Assembly: GCA_035651755.1 (NCBI GenBank)
Contig: DASRFA010000060.1
Location: 1-64,000, forward strand
DNA: 64,000 nucleotides
From: DASRFA01 sp035651755
GTDB lineage: Bacteria; Desulfobacterota; Binatia; UBA12015
Direction of reading: 5' to 3'
Within the stretch, counting starts at the first letter, position 1, and each line of letters begins with the position of its first letter. This document shows positions 1 through 9,695 of the stretch, piece after piece. The notes under the pieces are model-generated. The model did no database searches. It had not been told where the DNA came from and worked only from the letters and a program-made list of their open reading frames with translations. The position numbers and the translations under genes are program-made.

Positions 1-1044
1 GTTCCCGACGTGACGTTCGACGGCGAGATTTTGAAGTATCGGCCAAACCAGACCGGAACTTGGCGCGTCGGAGACGACGTGCACGCCATGTTTCGGATCA
101 ATGCCCAAGGATACAACTCCCGACATTCCGTCTACATGAGGGACCGAGATCCGACTCGCCGGAGAATCGCCGTGATCGGCGACAGCTACGTCGCCGCCTT
201 CCAAGTTCCATGGAATCGGAGCTTCGCGGAAGTTTTGGAAGACCGACTTGGAGCGGATCACACCGAAGTCTTCCGGTTCGGTGTCGATGGCAGCCCTTTG
301 GCTCAGTACGTCTACGTCCTCGAACACGAGGTGCTCGCGTATCGGCCCGACGTCGTGATCGTCGTTCTGGTTCACAATGACTTCCTGGAATCGTTTCGAC
401 GTGTGGCAGGCAGATACGCAAAGAGCTTCATGGTGCTCGATCTCGCCGGAGATCGCATCCGGGAGCCCGCGCCTCGACCGTATGACGGAGGATGGGCGGA
501 CCGAATCCGACGTCTTGCCATCTCGCGATACTTTCTCTATCGCCAGCAGTTGACGGCATCGCCACTCGTACAGGCGATCAAGCAACGCCTCTTCGGAGAA
601 CCGGGCGCTCAACGCATCGAGGCGAACGTCGACATGAATGAAGTTCAGCAGGCCGGCCGCCAGATCACGATCGCTACCGACTATCTGTTTGGCCGGCTCG
701 CCGACATGTCGCGATCGGCTAATTTCCGCCTCATCTTGGTCATGGACGCCCCACGAACGGCCGCAGACAATGACGTCGGAAACAGTGGAAGCAATGCGCT
801 GAACGAGCTCGCCGCGCGGCTCGCAAGGAAGCATCGGCTCGAGTTCGTCGATCTTCGTGCCGTTTTCGATCGCCACCGACGCGACGGCTACACCGAATTC
901 GCCTTTGCGACCGATGGCCACTGGAATGAACGCGCACATCGGATGGTCGGCGAAACGCTTGCCGAGTACATCGCGACCCATCCCGTTGAAGCCGAGCAGC
1001 CATCGGCGGGTCTGCTCGAATCGGCCTCCGTCACGCACCGCTGA
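1..1044 (+). CDS. SGNH/GDSL-type hydrolase, 5' partial
   Basis: The reading frame is open to the left edge, so the true start probably lies outside the window; a GTG at 10 is the first internal start. The N-terminal part carries the SGNH block I motif IGDSY (about 175-190), a block III-like HND, and a block V motif DGHW near the C-terminus (about 910-925), giving the Ser, Asn and Asp/His of the family. No signal peptide is visible in the part present. In polysaccharide loci such proteins usually act as esterases or O-acetyl transferases on glycans, and that role is inferred here from the neighbours. The gene converges on asnB and the two 3' ends overlap by 14 bases. Confidence 0.85.
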   Translation, partial: VPDVTFDGEILKYRPNQTGTWRVGDDVHAMFRINAQGYNSRHSVYMRDRDPTRRRIAVIGDSYVAAFQVPWNRSFAEVLEDRLGADHTEVFRFGVDGSPLAQYVYVLEHEVLAYRPDVVIVVLVHNDFLESFRRVAGRYAKSFMVLDLAGDRIREPAPRPYDGGWADRIRRLAISRYFLYRQQLTASPLVQAIKQRLFGEPGAQRIEANVDMNEVQQAGRQITIATDYLFGRLADMSRSANFRLILVMDAPRTAADNDVGNSGSNALNELAARLARKHRLEFVDLRAVFDRHRRDGYTEFAFATDGHWNERAHRMVGETLAEYIATHPVEAEQPSAGLLESASVTHR

Positions 1045-2980
1045 CGCGTCGTTCCCCCGCGACGCTCGATGTGACCGCGGCGGAGCCAACGCTTGGAGCG
1101 TCGATGAAACTCTGATGCCAGAGTTCGAGCATCAAGAGCGCCCACAACCGATGGTGATGATGAGCGCCACCCGACGCGTGCTCATCGAGTAGGGCCTCGA
1201 TCGAAGTGCGCCGGAAGTAACCGCGTGAGAGTGCGCGGGTGGAAAGGAGAGCATCTCGCGCAAAGGCCTGCAGGTCATTGCGAAACCACCGATCGATCGG
1301 AACGCCGAAGCCGCTCTTTTTTCTGAAGACAATCCCGGCGGGGAGGCGGTCTTTCATCAGCTCTTTGAGCGCCCACTTCTGAGTGAGTCCACGCAGCTTC
1401 ATCTTCACGGGCATGCGTGCCGCAAATTCGACCACTTGCTGGTCGAGCAGCGGGGAACGCACTTCCAACCCGTGCGCCATGCTCGCAATATCCATCTTGA
1501 CGAGCAAATCGTCAGGCAGGTACGTCACGACGTCCACTTGGAGAATCCGCTCGACGAACGACGGCGCATCCGCCAGCTCCCAAGCGCGCTCGAAGGTGCA
1601 GCCGGGCTTCTGCGTGGCAATCGTTGCAGCGAAGTCCGAGGTGTAAAGGCCCGCCCGCCCTTCGCCGTCGAAGACCGTCGTCCAGCTTGCGTATCGCTCT
1701 CTCGGGCCGAGCCCAGCCGCGGCGAAAAAGCGCTGAGCACGATGCGCTAGTGATTTCGGGGATCCCGAAGGGACCACGCGACCGAATGCGCGAGCGAAAG
1801 CCGAGCGTGCCGGAGCCGGTACGGCATCGAACGGACGCGCGAGGACACCAGCCAGATATCGATCGTATCCCGCGAAGCATTCGTCGCCACCATCGCCACC
1901 GAGAGCTACGGTGACCGTCCGCCGTGCCATCTCACACAGCCAGAATGAGGGAAGGGCAGACGAGTCCGCGAAAGGCTCGTCGTAGTGCCATGAGAGCTTC
2001 GGCAGGACCGATGTCGCCTCGGGTCGGATGATGAGATCCTCGTGGTCCGTGGAGAAATGCCGCGCAACTCGGCGCGCGAACGGCAACTCGTTCCACTTCT
2101 CGTCCTCGAATCCGATCGAGAAGGTCTTCAACGGCCCCGTCGTCACGCGTCGCATGAGCGCGACCACGGCACTCGAATCGACTCCGCCGGAAAGTAGCGC
2201 TCCCAAAGGGACATCTGCGCGCATGCGGAGGCGTACCGCCTCCGCCAGCTTCTCCTCGAGCTCTTCCAGGAGTTCGCCTTCGGAAGCGCGCACCTTCGGC
2301 TCGTACCGAATGTTCCAGTAGCGTTGCGTATGCTGACGCCCGTCCCGAAAAAGGGACCAGTGCGCCGGGGCGAGCCGTCGTACCCCCGAGAAGGCCGATT
2401 GGGGTGAGGGGACGTACCCGAGCTTCAGGTACTCGTGGATCGCGAGCGGATTCGGCTCGCGACGGACTCCGGGCACGACGAGGAGCGCTTTCGGCTCTGA
2501 CGCGAATGCAACGCCTTGGGCGTCGATGCAGTAGTAGAGCGGCTTCTTGCCAAGCCGGTCGCGCGCGAGGAATAGCGTGCGATCGTTGTCGTCCCAGATC
2601 GCGAAGGCGAACATGCCTCTCAGCCGGGCGACCAGCCCTTCCCGCATGTCCTCCCACAGATGTACGAGGACTTCGGTGTCGGTGTCCGAGGAGAAGCGGT
2701 GACCTCGCGCCGACAGTTCGTCGTGCAGCTCCTTGAAATTGTAGATCTCGCCGTTGAAAACGACCCGCACCGACCCATCCTCGTTCGCCACGGGCTGGCG
2801 GCCCCGCGGTGACAGGTCGAGGATGGACAGTCGACGGTGCCCGAGCCCCACGCTGCCACGAACCCAAAGTCCGTGGTCATTCGGGCCGCGGTGGTGAAGG
2901 AGGTCGGCCATCGCCGCGACCGTCGCCGGCGATACGGCATGCTCCCGCTCGAAATGGACGATGCCTGCGATCCCGCACAT
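1031..2980 (-). CDS. asnB: asparagine synthase (glutamine-hydrolysing)
   Basis: This is a class II glutamine amidotransferase fused to an ATP-pyrophosphatase synthetase domain, 649 residues. I chose the start so that the protein begins MCGIAG, because Cys2 must become the N-terminal nucleophile; a longer frame upstream to 3010 would bury it. Visible motifs are HHRGPNDHG (29-37), the FNGEIYN glutamine-site segment (75-81) and the PP-loop SGGVDSS (264-270). It would transfer ammonia from glutamine to an aspartate-type carboxylate using ATP. AsnB homologues are frequent in exopolysaccharide clusters, where they may amidate sugar acids or a surface polymer rather than make free asparagine. That alternative is an inference from location. 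Confidence 0.95.
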   Translation of the reverse strand: MCGIAGIVHFEREHAVSPATVAAMADLLHHRGPNDHGLWVRGSVGLGHRRLSILDLSPRGRQPVANEDGSVRVVFNGEIYNFKELHDELSARGHRFSSDTDTEVLVHLWEDMREGLVARLRGMFAFAIWDDNDRTLFLARDRLGKKPLYYCIDAQGVAFASEPKALLVVPGVRREPNPLAIHEYLKLGYVPSPQSAFSGVRRLAPAHWSLFRDGRQHTQRYWNIRYEPKVRASEGELLEELEEKLAEAVRLRMRADVPLGALLSGGVDSSAVVALMRRVTTGPLKTFSIGFEDEKWNELPFARRVARHFSTDHEDLIIRPEATSVLPKLSWHYDEPFADSSALPSFWLCEMARRTVTVALGGDGGDECFAGYDRYLAGVLARPFDAVPAPARSAFARAFGRVVPSGSPKSLAHRAQRFFAAAGLGPRERYASWTTVFDGEGRAGLYTSDFAATIATQKPGCTFERAWELADAPSFVERILQVDVVTYLPDDLLVKMDIASMAHGLEVRSPLLDQQVVEFAARMPVKMKLRGLTQKWALKELMKDRLPAGIVFRKKSGFGVPIDRWFRNDLQAFARDALLSTRALSRGYFRRTSIEALLDEHASGGAHHHHRLWALLMLELWHQSFIDAPSVGSAAVTSSVAGERRVSGA

Positions 2981-3125
2981 GCGCGCTGCCCCCGCCGTGC
3001 GTCGTATCACAACCCATGCGCCCAGCTCACCTCAGCGAGCGGTGACGCCGGACACGCCCCGTCTTCGCCGCACGACGCGTACCGAGCGGCCGGACGGTAC
3101 GACGGAGCCGGTCACTGAAGCCGAC

Positions 3126-4463
3126 TCACCCGGGAGAGGGCACGCTCACTGCCTCTATCGTCACGGCGTCTCTCTCGCTGGGAAAGATGCGACCATTGTA
3201 CTGAAACAAGAGCCGCAGCCGAGTCCGTCTCAGGCTTCTTACAGGAACATTGCATACTCGTACGTGCAGCTGGAAGTCGCCCCACGTATCGTAGTCGGTC
3301 GTCGCTAGAGTCCGCGAGCTTGCGGCTCGGCCGGGCCTGTTTAGCCGCGGATTCAAGGGAGCGTCTTCGACGGCCCGTATCATCCCCCCGTCGTCTACGA
3401 GAAACACGGACGCGCGACGCGGCACATTGACCAACCCGCTGTCGATCAGCGCGTACGGAAATTCGATGTCAAATTGAGCGCAACGCTCGGGCGTACTCTC
3501 ATCGATCCCGTGGAAGAAGCTGCGGAGGTCGAGATCAGCGATCCCGAATTTCGTGTCGCGCGTTCGTTCTAGACCGATCGAGTCGTCCGGACTAACCGGT
3601 GGGAAAGCGACGGTCAGACTGCCCAGGGGTTCATTAGTAAACCACAAGCTGTCGCCATTTGCGAGGATGAGAGTCATTGGCTGCGGATCTACGACGCCGC
3701 TCCGACGGAGCACCAGGCCTGGATCTGCGGCAACCTCTTCGTCGGTATAGACGTCGCTGTAGTGCAAATAGTCCATGAAATACGACGCCGGGTACGCCGA
3801 ATGGTCTTGGGTGAAGAGAGATCCCGGAATAAGCACCTTGTGGTCGGCGTCAACATAGGCAGCTCCGTTTTCCTCGTCCCCCGCCTGGATGGCGACGTGC
3901 ACAGGAGAATAGAAGATCCACGCCGGGAATCCTGCCACCTCGAGCAGGGAGCCGAGGATGGGATCGTTCACGTCCGAACAACACCCGAACGAGTTGGAGT
4001 AGATCCTGCTCAGCAACGAGCCTGACCGATGCCACCAGGCCCTGAAGGGCGAACCCTGCGAGCAATAATGCAAGAATGCATTCGAGGTCCAGCGCCAGAT
4101 CGTCTCGATCTGCGAAATCTGGCCAGTGGCCGATCCTTCGAGAATGTCACTGACGAGCTGCTCGGGGGTCAGACGGCCGATTCGGTATCGCTGGTCGCCG
4201 TCCGTCAGCAGCACTTGGCTGATGCAGCCACTCGAAACGTTCTTCACGACGATGGTCCCGTCCGACTTGCGAAGCGCGACCGCAGCTCCAAGAGTCCCCG
4301 CAGAGCCGCCGGCTCCGCGGCATGCCGCGACCGGATCGCGCAATCTGTCGACGCCGTTTGAGGCGGAGAAGCTTGCGCCGGCCTGCGCAACCATGGCGAC
4401 AAAGACAGCGGCGCCACATGCCGTGGAAGAAATCCGAGCAATCCCCCTCATCGCCTTGGACAT
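3126..4463 (-). CDS. secreted transglutaminase-like domain protein
   Basis: This is a 445-residue protein starting MSKAMRG, with a hydrophobic signal peptide over about residues 8-33. The frame stays open upstream to 4796, but that extension has no signal sequence and looks non-coding. The middle of the protein has the spacing of the transglutaminase/papain-like fold: an IWRWTSN helix (122-128), then FGCCSDVN with Cys161/Cys162, the LLEVAGFPA helix (173-181), His189 in HVAIQA and Asp204 in YVDADHK. This gives a Cys-His-Asp triad. The C-terminal 200 residues look beta-rich and match no family I know. The gene lies between asnB and a divergent glycosyltransferase, so it may act on a surface polymer or peptide. 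Family assignment is moderate and the substrate is unknown. Confidence 0.75.
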   Translation of the reverse strand: MSKAMRGIARISSTACGAAVFVAMVAQAGASFSASNGVDRLRDPVAACRGAGGSAGTLGAAVALRKSDGTIVVKNVSSGCISQVLLTDGDQRYRIGRLTPEQLVSDILEGSATGQISQIETIWRWTSNAFLHYCSQGSPFRAWWHRSGSLLSRIYSNSFGCCSDVNDPILGSLLEVAGFPAWIFYSPVHVAIQAGDEENGAAYVDADHKVLIPGSLFTQDHSAYPASYFMDYLHYSDVYTDEEVAADPGLVLRRSGVVDPQPMTLILANGDSLWFTNEPLGSLTVAFPPVSPDDSIGLERTRDTKFGIADLDLRSFFHGIDESTPERCAQFDIEFPYALIDSGLVNVPRRASVFLVDDGGMIRAVEDAPLNPRLNRPGRAASSRTLATTDYDTWGDFQLHVRVCNVPVRSLRRTRLRLLFQYNGRIFPSERDAVTIEAVSVPSPG

Positions 4464-4736
4464 CGGCAAGCCTGGCCAGCTCCTGTAGCGTTTTCTCGAA
4501 CACAGGCCGAGCTCGAGATCCCTGTCCGCCACGCCGCGCCGCATCAACTGGCACGGCGTCGCGATGGTGCAGTGGTGCTGGACGCGGACGACGCTCGCGC
4601 CGACGGCGACGCGTGCGATACCCGGCAAGGCATGACGGAGTTCGGCATCATGCCAGCCGCGCATCGCGGACCGAGCGTGCACACGTTTGACCTCAAACCA
4701 TCGGACGCGTAACCGCAGGGCCGGGGGACTCTTCAA

Positions 4737-6059
4737 GTGCATTGGGAATTGCCGCTTCGACCCGAGGGTCGACCGTCCGTAGTCGAGCGGCGACAACTCG
4801 GCGGCCTACTGGACGAGACCGGCTATGGCGCCGCCGCTGGACTCCCGACGAACGTTCGTGCCTCCACAATCCTTCATGTTCTGAGCCTCGGCTTCACGGT
4901 CGATCTCTGGCGGCCGATTTCCGAAGCGACGGATGACACCCGAACCCGGCTCGACGAATACTCGCGCTACCTCGCCTCCTACGATGTCGTCGCGCTCGGC
5001 CGAAGACGGATCTCGCCAAGCCGCCTCGAGCTCGGCCGAAACTTCACTGCTCATGCCGCGTGTGGCCGGTCGTGGGTGGGGGCTTTCGCGTCGGCTCTCC
5101 GGATTGCGAATGGCATCCTGCGGAGGAAGAAGATCGACCTCATCCAGGCCCAGGACCCTGTTCTCACCGGCGTCGCAGCAAGCATTCTGGGAAGTCGATA
5201 CCGCATTCCGGTGAACGTGTGCGTGTACGGCGCGAATCCGTGGGACGCCGGATGGCTCAGCGAACGCCCCCGCCGTCTGCTCCAGGCGCGGATCGCCAGG
5301 TCCGTATTACATCGCGCCGCTGGCATTCAGGTCGACGGCAAGACCACCGAGGCGTCCCTTCTCCAACACGGCATTGCAGCCGATCGGATCGCTCGTAAAC
5401 CGATGATTCCTTCGATCATCGACCGGCTGTTCGAACTCCGGTCGGATTCCGCCTTGCGCGGCGTCCTGACCGAGAACGGCCGCTGGCCGACAGTCGCGTT
5501 GTTCGTTGGCCGACTGGCGCGGCAAAAGAACCTCTCTTTCTTGCTCGACGTTTTGAGCGATCTGAAGAAACGCGGCCTTGCGGTGCGACTCGTCATCGTA
5601 GGGTCAGGCTCCATCGAGTCCGAGCTCCGCTCGCGCGCGCGCGACTTGGATGTCGGTGATCGAGTCCTCTGGCTCGGTGAGCAGCCGCATGCGAACATCG
5701 GACCCCTCATGGCGGGATCCGACGTCATCGTACTTCCATCGATCTACGAAGGGTTCGCACGAGTGCTCGTGGAAGCGGCCGCGGCAGGGCGGCCCATCGT
5801 CTGCAGCTCGGTCAGCGGCGCGGACGAAGCGGTGGTGCACGGAACTACCGGGTTCGTGTGCCCGATCGGAGATCGATCGGCGTTTGTCGCCGCGATCACG
5901 CGGCTGGTTCAGTGCCCCGACCTCGCTAACGAGATGGGACGACGTGCGCGGATTTTCATCCGCGGCGAGATCGAACCGCTTCGCGATCTATCGCTACAGG
6001 TCCGCATTTGGGAGCGGATCGTTCAGAGGACAGATCGCGCCGGGGATCTCGGAGCTTAG
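4737..6059 (+). CDS. glycosyltransferase family 4 (GT-B)
   Basis: This is a 440-residue retaining glycosyltransferase. The start is a GTG preceded by a purine run (GGGGGA at about 4723-4728), a plausible ribosome binding site. The C-terminal nucleotide-sugar domain is clear: FVGRLARQKN (256-265), VIVGSGS (286-292) and the EX7E signature in YEGFARVLVEAAAAG with Glu338 and Glu346. The N-terminal acceptor domain is recognisable from about residue 45. It should add a sugar to the lipid-linked repeat unit on the cytoplasmic side. It is the only plus-strand glycosyltransferase in the polysaccharide region, and its 3' end overlaps the convergent DUF2142-like gene by 66 bases, an unusually long overlap. 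Confidence 0.9.
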   Translation: MHWELPLRPEGRPSVVERRQLGGLLDETGYGAAAGLPTNVRASTILHVLSLGFTVDLWRPISEATDDTRTRLDEYSRYLASYDVVALGRRRISPSRLELGRNFTAHAACGRSWVGAFASALRIANGILRRKKIDLIQAQDPVLTGVAASILGSRYRIPVNVCVYGANPWDAGWLSERPRRLLQARIARSVLHRAAGIQVDGKTTEASLLQHGIAADRIARKPMIPSIIDRLFELRSDSALRGVLTENGRWPTVALFVGRLARQKNLSFLLDVLSDLKKRGLAVRLVIVGSGSIESELRSRARDLDVGDRVLWLGEQPHANIGPLMAGSDVIVLPSIYEGFARVLVEAAAAGRPIVCSSVSGADEAVVHGTTGFVCPIGDRSAFVAAITRLVQCPDLANEMGRRARIFIRGEIEPLRDLSLQVRIWERIVQRTDRAGDLGA

Positions 6060-8558
6060 AAGAGAGGACATCGCCCCTTGGGCGGGCGCGCGAGATCGGG
6101 GCGGCGAAAGCACATACCGGGCTCCCACGACCTCGATCGAGAACCAGATCTGGAGAAGCGCCAGAGCCCCGACGAAAGACCGCGCGAGCGACCGCGGAAA
6201 GCCATGTCGCGCACGCACGAGAAGGGGTAGGAGAATGAGCGGCAGAAGGGGCAAGAGGTATCTCGCCTGCGGGTGTTGAAGATTGTGGTGTCGGAGCACG
6301 AGCCCAACCATTCCGACGGTTGCCGCGGTCCCCGAGATTAGGAGCAGCATCACTGATTGACGCGGTCGCGCGACGTGCAGCCGGACGCTGGCAATCGGTA
6401 GTGCGATGATGCCGGCGACCGTTAGCCAGCGAGCAACGGCATACACTCCATTGGAGAAGGGGACGTCGTGCCACCCGCCGATTCCAAAGGAGATCTTCCA
6501 GCCCAGGGGATCCTGATCCCAAGCGAACGTCGACGCGAGGTGAGCTCGAATGTGGGCAACCATCAATTCACCAAACGGCAAGAAAACCCGCTCGTAGGGT
6601 ACGGGGACATACGTCAACGCAGCGAACGCTACGGCGAAGAAGGAGAAGATGAGCGCAGAGCGAGCGATCGCGACCTTTGCGTGCCACTCCGCCGACCTGC
6701 GCCGGAAGGCAACCGTACAGCTTGCGGCGAATAGCGCGGTCGCGAGTGGGATCAGAGCGGCCGCGAGTGCCGTGAAGTCACCTGGACGCTCGCGAAGCCG
6801 GTAGTATTGGCTCCACAAGGGACCGTTCATCGAACCGATCCGTCTCTGCACTTCGAAGAGCGCGACACCCGTCACGAGCGTCAGGAAGGCGATGCCGCCC
6901 ACCATCGGCGGGACGCGGCGCCGACGCAAAGGGGCCGCTATCGCCGCCGCCCTCGGACGCCGACGCAACGATGCGAGAAGCGACAACACGACTCCCGCGA
7001 CAAACGAGCCTCCGAGCATGAAGAAATCCGGCCACACATCTCCACCGGCCAGCGCAATCACGGGTACGGCGATGCAGCAGATCGCGCGTGTGGTTCTACG
7101 CCTTCCGAGGATCGCCACGATTGAAAGCCCAGCCAACAAAGATCCCACGCCTATTGCGGTGGCGTAGTTCGAGCCGCTCGCGACGACGATGACCATCGAG
7201 GGGACCAGACAGATGACGCCATACGGAAGCGCCAATGTTTCCGCGTCCTCGCAATTGCCCAACAAGACCGCACCCGCGGCGATCAACACGACCGCCGACA
7301 GCGTGGCCAGAAGTCGGTAGACCGCGATGCGGTCGAGAACGCTCATCCCGCGCACGAGCGGACCGCTGGCCGTCATGAGCGCAAAGAAGAGTGGAGCGCG
7401 GTCTCCGGCCGACTGGGAGAACGCCCCAGCCGGCGGTGGGGCGGCCTCCGTCACGCCTTGGTGCATCCGGTGGCGAAGTAGCTCGGACAGGCGCAGCCTT
7501 TCGCTCTCGTTGGCGAGTGGAAGGGGTTGGTCGCGATGGTACTGCACGCGATCGAGGTCGAGCGCTCGAGCGAGCGCCACCAGGGACGACGGGTACACAC
7601 GAGTCTCGTCGAGGCCCGGAGCAAGGGTTCGCACTTCGACGGTTGCAAGAGTCGACGTTTCGTCGGCGCCTTGGAGCGGAGGAAGCAGGGAAGCATGGAG
7701 CAGCGCAGCCCCCGCAACGAGAAGAGAAACGGCACGTGTGCTGCAACCGGCGACGAGGTCTCGCCACCCGACCGCGAAGGCCGTCACGGCGACGACAAGC
7801 CCCAAGGTGAGCACGGAACTGCGGCTCACGAAGAAGAAGAGACGCGCGAGCACCTCTGCGGGCGCGGCGGGCGAGCCGCGATACACGCGATAGCGCACCG
7901 GAGAGCCGGGGGGAGGCAACGTCGGAGGGTCGGCACCCTGGATTTCGACGAGGGCGGGCTCCTCCGCTCTCACGCCGGGGAGCAGTCGGGCGAACGCGAA
8001 GGCCGAGGGGAGGAGACCGACGATCTGAACCCGACGCACGTGGCCGACCGCGGGCAGTCGGCCCAGATCCACCCAATCTCGGTCGCCAACGACTTGGAGG
8101 CTCGCTTGGCCAGATACGACATCGCGCAGGGCCGCGAGACGAGATCCGTCCTGGCCCCCCGTCCGCACGGCCAAGATTTGCGTTCTTCCACGCGACAGCA
8201 TCTGAACCCGAACGGAATCGTCACCCCGCCGTGAGCCACCCGACAACGGCAGCACCGCGACTTCGTGAATACGCTGAGGAGCGTACCCGGGGTAGACGAG
8301 GTCGACGATGCGTGAGCCTGACGAGTTCAGCGGAGTATCGAGGTTCGTTGCAACGATTCGCTCGCCGGTGGCGCCGCGTGCGGCCAGCGCCACGAGCGCG
8401 GCGCAGACGACCATCAGGGGGGCTGCGAGCACGAGCGCGTGTTGCAGACGCCGCAACAGTGATCGCGCGCGCCGCTCTTCGGAGCGCCCAGACGTGGCCG
8501 GGTCCGGCGCCGTCCTCGCGACGGACGGCTCCTCCGGTTGCTCAGCGGGCATGCCCAC
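5994..8558 (-). CDS. DUF2142-like multispanning membrane protein
   Basis: This is an 854-residue integral membrane protein. After one membrane segment (about 40-60) comes a soluble stretch of about 170 residues, presumably periplasmic, followed by many hydrophobic helices from about residue 240 to the end. A PPLQGADE motif after the second hydrophobic cluster resembles the conserved PP..PDE loop of DUF2142 proteins, which are thought to be GT-C-type enzymes of cell-wall and O-antigen loci. It is the last gene of the seven-gene minus-strand polysaccharide operon and starts 9 bases after the preceding GT4 gene. A role in transferring a lipid-linked sugar outside the cytoplasm is an inference. 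The family match rests on motif memory only. Confidence 0.8.
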   Translation of the reverse strand: MGMPAEQPEEPSVARTAPDPATSGRSEERRARSLLRRLQHALVLAAPLMVVCAALVALAARGATGERIVATNLDTPLNSSGSRIVDLVYPGYAPQRIHEVAVLPLSGGSRRGDDSVRVQMLSRGRTQILAVRTGGQDGSRLAALRDVVSGQASLQVVGDRDWVDLGRLPAVGHVRRVQIVGLLPSAFAFARLLPGVRAEEPALVEIQGADPPTLPPPGSPVRYRVYRGSPAAPAEVLARLFFFVSRSSVLTLGLVVAVTAFAVGWRDLVAGCSTRAVSLLVAGAALLHASLLPPLQGADETSTLATVEVRTLAPGLDETRVYPSSLVALARALDLDRVQYHRDQPLPLANESERLRLSELLRHRMHQGVTEAAPPPAGAFSQSAGDRAPLFFALMTASGPLVRGMSVLDRIAVYRLLATLSAVVLIAAGAVLLGNCEDAETLALPYGVICLVPSMVIVVASGSNYATAIGVGSLLAGLSIVAILGRRRTTRAICCIAVPVIALAGGDVWPDFFMLGGSFVAGVVLSLLASLRRRPRAAAIAAPLRRRRVPPMVGGIAFLTLVTGVALFEVQRRIGSMNGPLWSQYYRLRERPGDFTALAAALIPLATALFAASCTVAFRRRSAEWHAKVAIARSALIFSFFAVAFAALTYVPVPYERVFLPFGELMVAHIRAHLASTFAWDQDPLGWKISFGIGGWHDVPFSNGVYAVARWLTVAGIIALPIASVRLHVARPRQSVMLLLISGTAATVGMVGLVLRHHNLQHPQARYLLPLLPLILLPLLVRARHGFPRSLARSFVGALALLQIWFSIEVVGARYVLSPPRSRAPAQGAMSSLLSSEIPGAICPLNDPLPNADL

Positions 8559-8567
8559 GGTCGCGTC

Positions 8568-9695
8568 CTACATCTGAATGCGAGCGTAGAACCCACCGGT
8601 CCGCTGGACCATTTGCTCGACCGAGAAACGTTCTCGCACCCGCTGCCGAGCCCGGTCTACGAGCTCCCGGATAGCACTCGCGTTCGAGCGCACGAGCGAA
8701 ATGCATTGAGCCAGCTCATCCGGATTCGCTGGATCGAACAACAAGCCCGATCGTCCGTCCTCTAGGATGTCCGGGATCGCACCGGCGCGGCTGCCGATGC
8801 ACGGGACGCCGCGCAGCATCGCCTCGATCAGAACTAGCCCGAGTCCTTCGAACCACGAAGGCAGACACAGGACGTCGAATGCGCGCATGAGCCGAGCCGC
8901 GTTCTCACGCCCGTCCACGAAGTGGACGTGGCGGAGTCCAAGATCTCCGGAGAACTGCTCCAGGGAAGACCGCAATGGACCGTCGCCCACGATGCACCCA
9001 TGCGCGTCGGGCATCTGGGCGAGCGCTCGAAGCAGCACTGGCACGTTTTTCTGCTCGACGAGCCTGCCGACGAACCCGATGACGAACGCATCGGCCGGCA
9101 GCCCGAGCTCTCGACGATCGACATGATCGTCCTCCGGCTCCGGCAACCCGTATTCGATCACATCGATCTTCTCGAGCGGTGCGCCAGACACGACGGCCCA
9201 GTGGCTCCGCACCCGCCGGGAAATCGCCGCATATCGGCCAAAGACGCCATCCGTCCTGCGAAGCCACCAGCGCCAAAAGAAACGAGCCCAGGCGGGGTGG
9301 TCCACGTGAATCGTGGTACACACCGCTCTGCAGCGGGCGATGGCTGCCACCGCCGGCATTCCGATCAGGTCGAGATGGAGATGGATGATCCGGTCCCGTC
9401 TGCCGCGAAGAACCGCGAAGAGACGCAGGTACCACGAGGCGACGCCCGGGAGCTTTCGAATCCGGTGGCCGGAGGAATGCCGGTCGAGCTGAACGATCCG
9501 CACACCGCCCCGCCGCATCTCGTCGAGTCCTTCGAAGATCCGCAGACCGGGGTTGGTACACATCACCACGGCCTCCACGTCGTGGCCGGCTCGCGCCAAT
9601 GCGGGCAGCAGCACGCGCAGGTGGCGCTCGGCTCCGCCCCACGCATGGTGGCCCGCCTTTTCGGTCAGCTGAAAGACGTGCGTCAACCGCAACAT
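8568..9695 (-). CDS. glycosyltransferase family 4
   Basis: This 375-residue GT-B enzyme begins MLRLTHVFQL and has the N-terminal loop GGAERHL (20-26) typical of family 4. The C-terminal half has GFVGRLVEQKN (207-217), IVGDGPLR (235-242) and the EX7E motif in FEGLGLVLIEAM with Glu283 and Glu291. It should transfer a sugar from a nucleotide donor to the growing repeat unit. Its start overlaps the end of the upstream methyltransferase by 13 bases, which implies translational coupling inside the operon. The acceptor and sugar cannot be told from sequence. Confidence 0.92.
   Translation of the reverse strand: MLRLTHVFQLTEKAGHHAWGGAERHLRVLLPALARAGHDVEAVVMCTNPGLRIFEGLDEMRRGGVRIVQLDRHSSGHRIRKLPGVASWYLRLFAVLRGRRDRIIHLHLDLIGMPAVAAIARCRAVCTTIHVDHPAWARFFWRWWLRRTDGVFGRYAAISRRVRSHWAVVSGAPLEKIDVIEYGLPEPEDDHVDRRELGLPADAFVIGFVGRLVEQKNVPVLLRALAQMPDAHGCIVGDGPLRSSLEQFSGDLGLRHVHFVDGRENAARLMRAFDVLCLPSWFEGLGLVLIEAMLRGVPCIGSRAGAIPDILEDGRSGLLFDPANPDELAQCISLVRSNASAIRELVDRARQRVRERFSVEQMVQRTGGFYARIQM

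Noticed and set aside
4464..4736. TTTGA-CC-TCAAA inverted repeat near 4686-4697 as an operator
   Set aside because: Five-base arms are too short to call in this context, and no matching site was seen elsewhere in the window.
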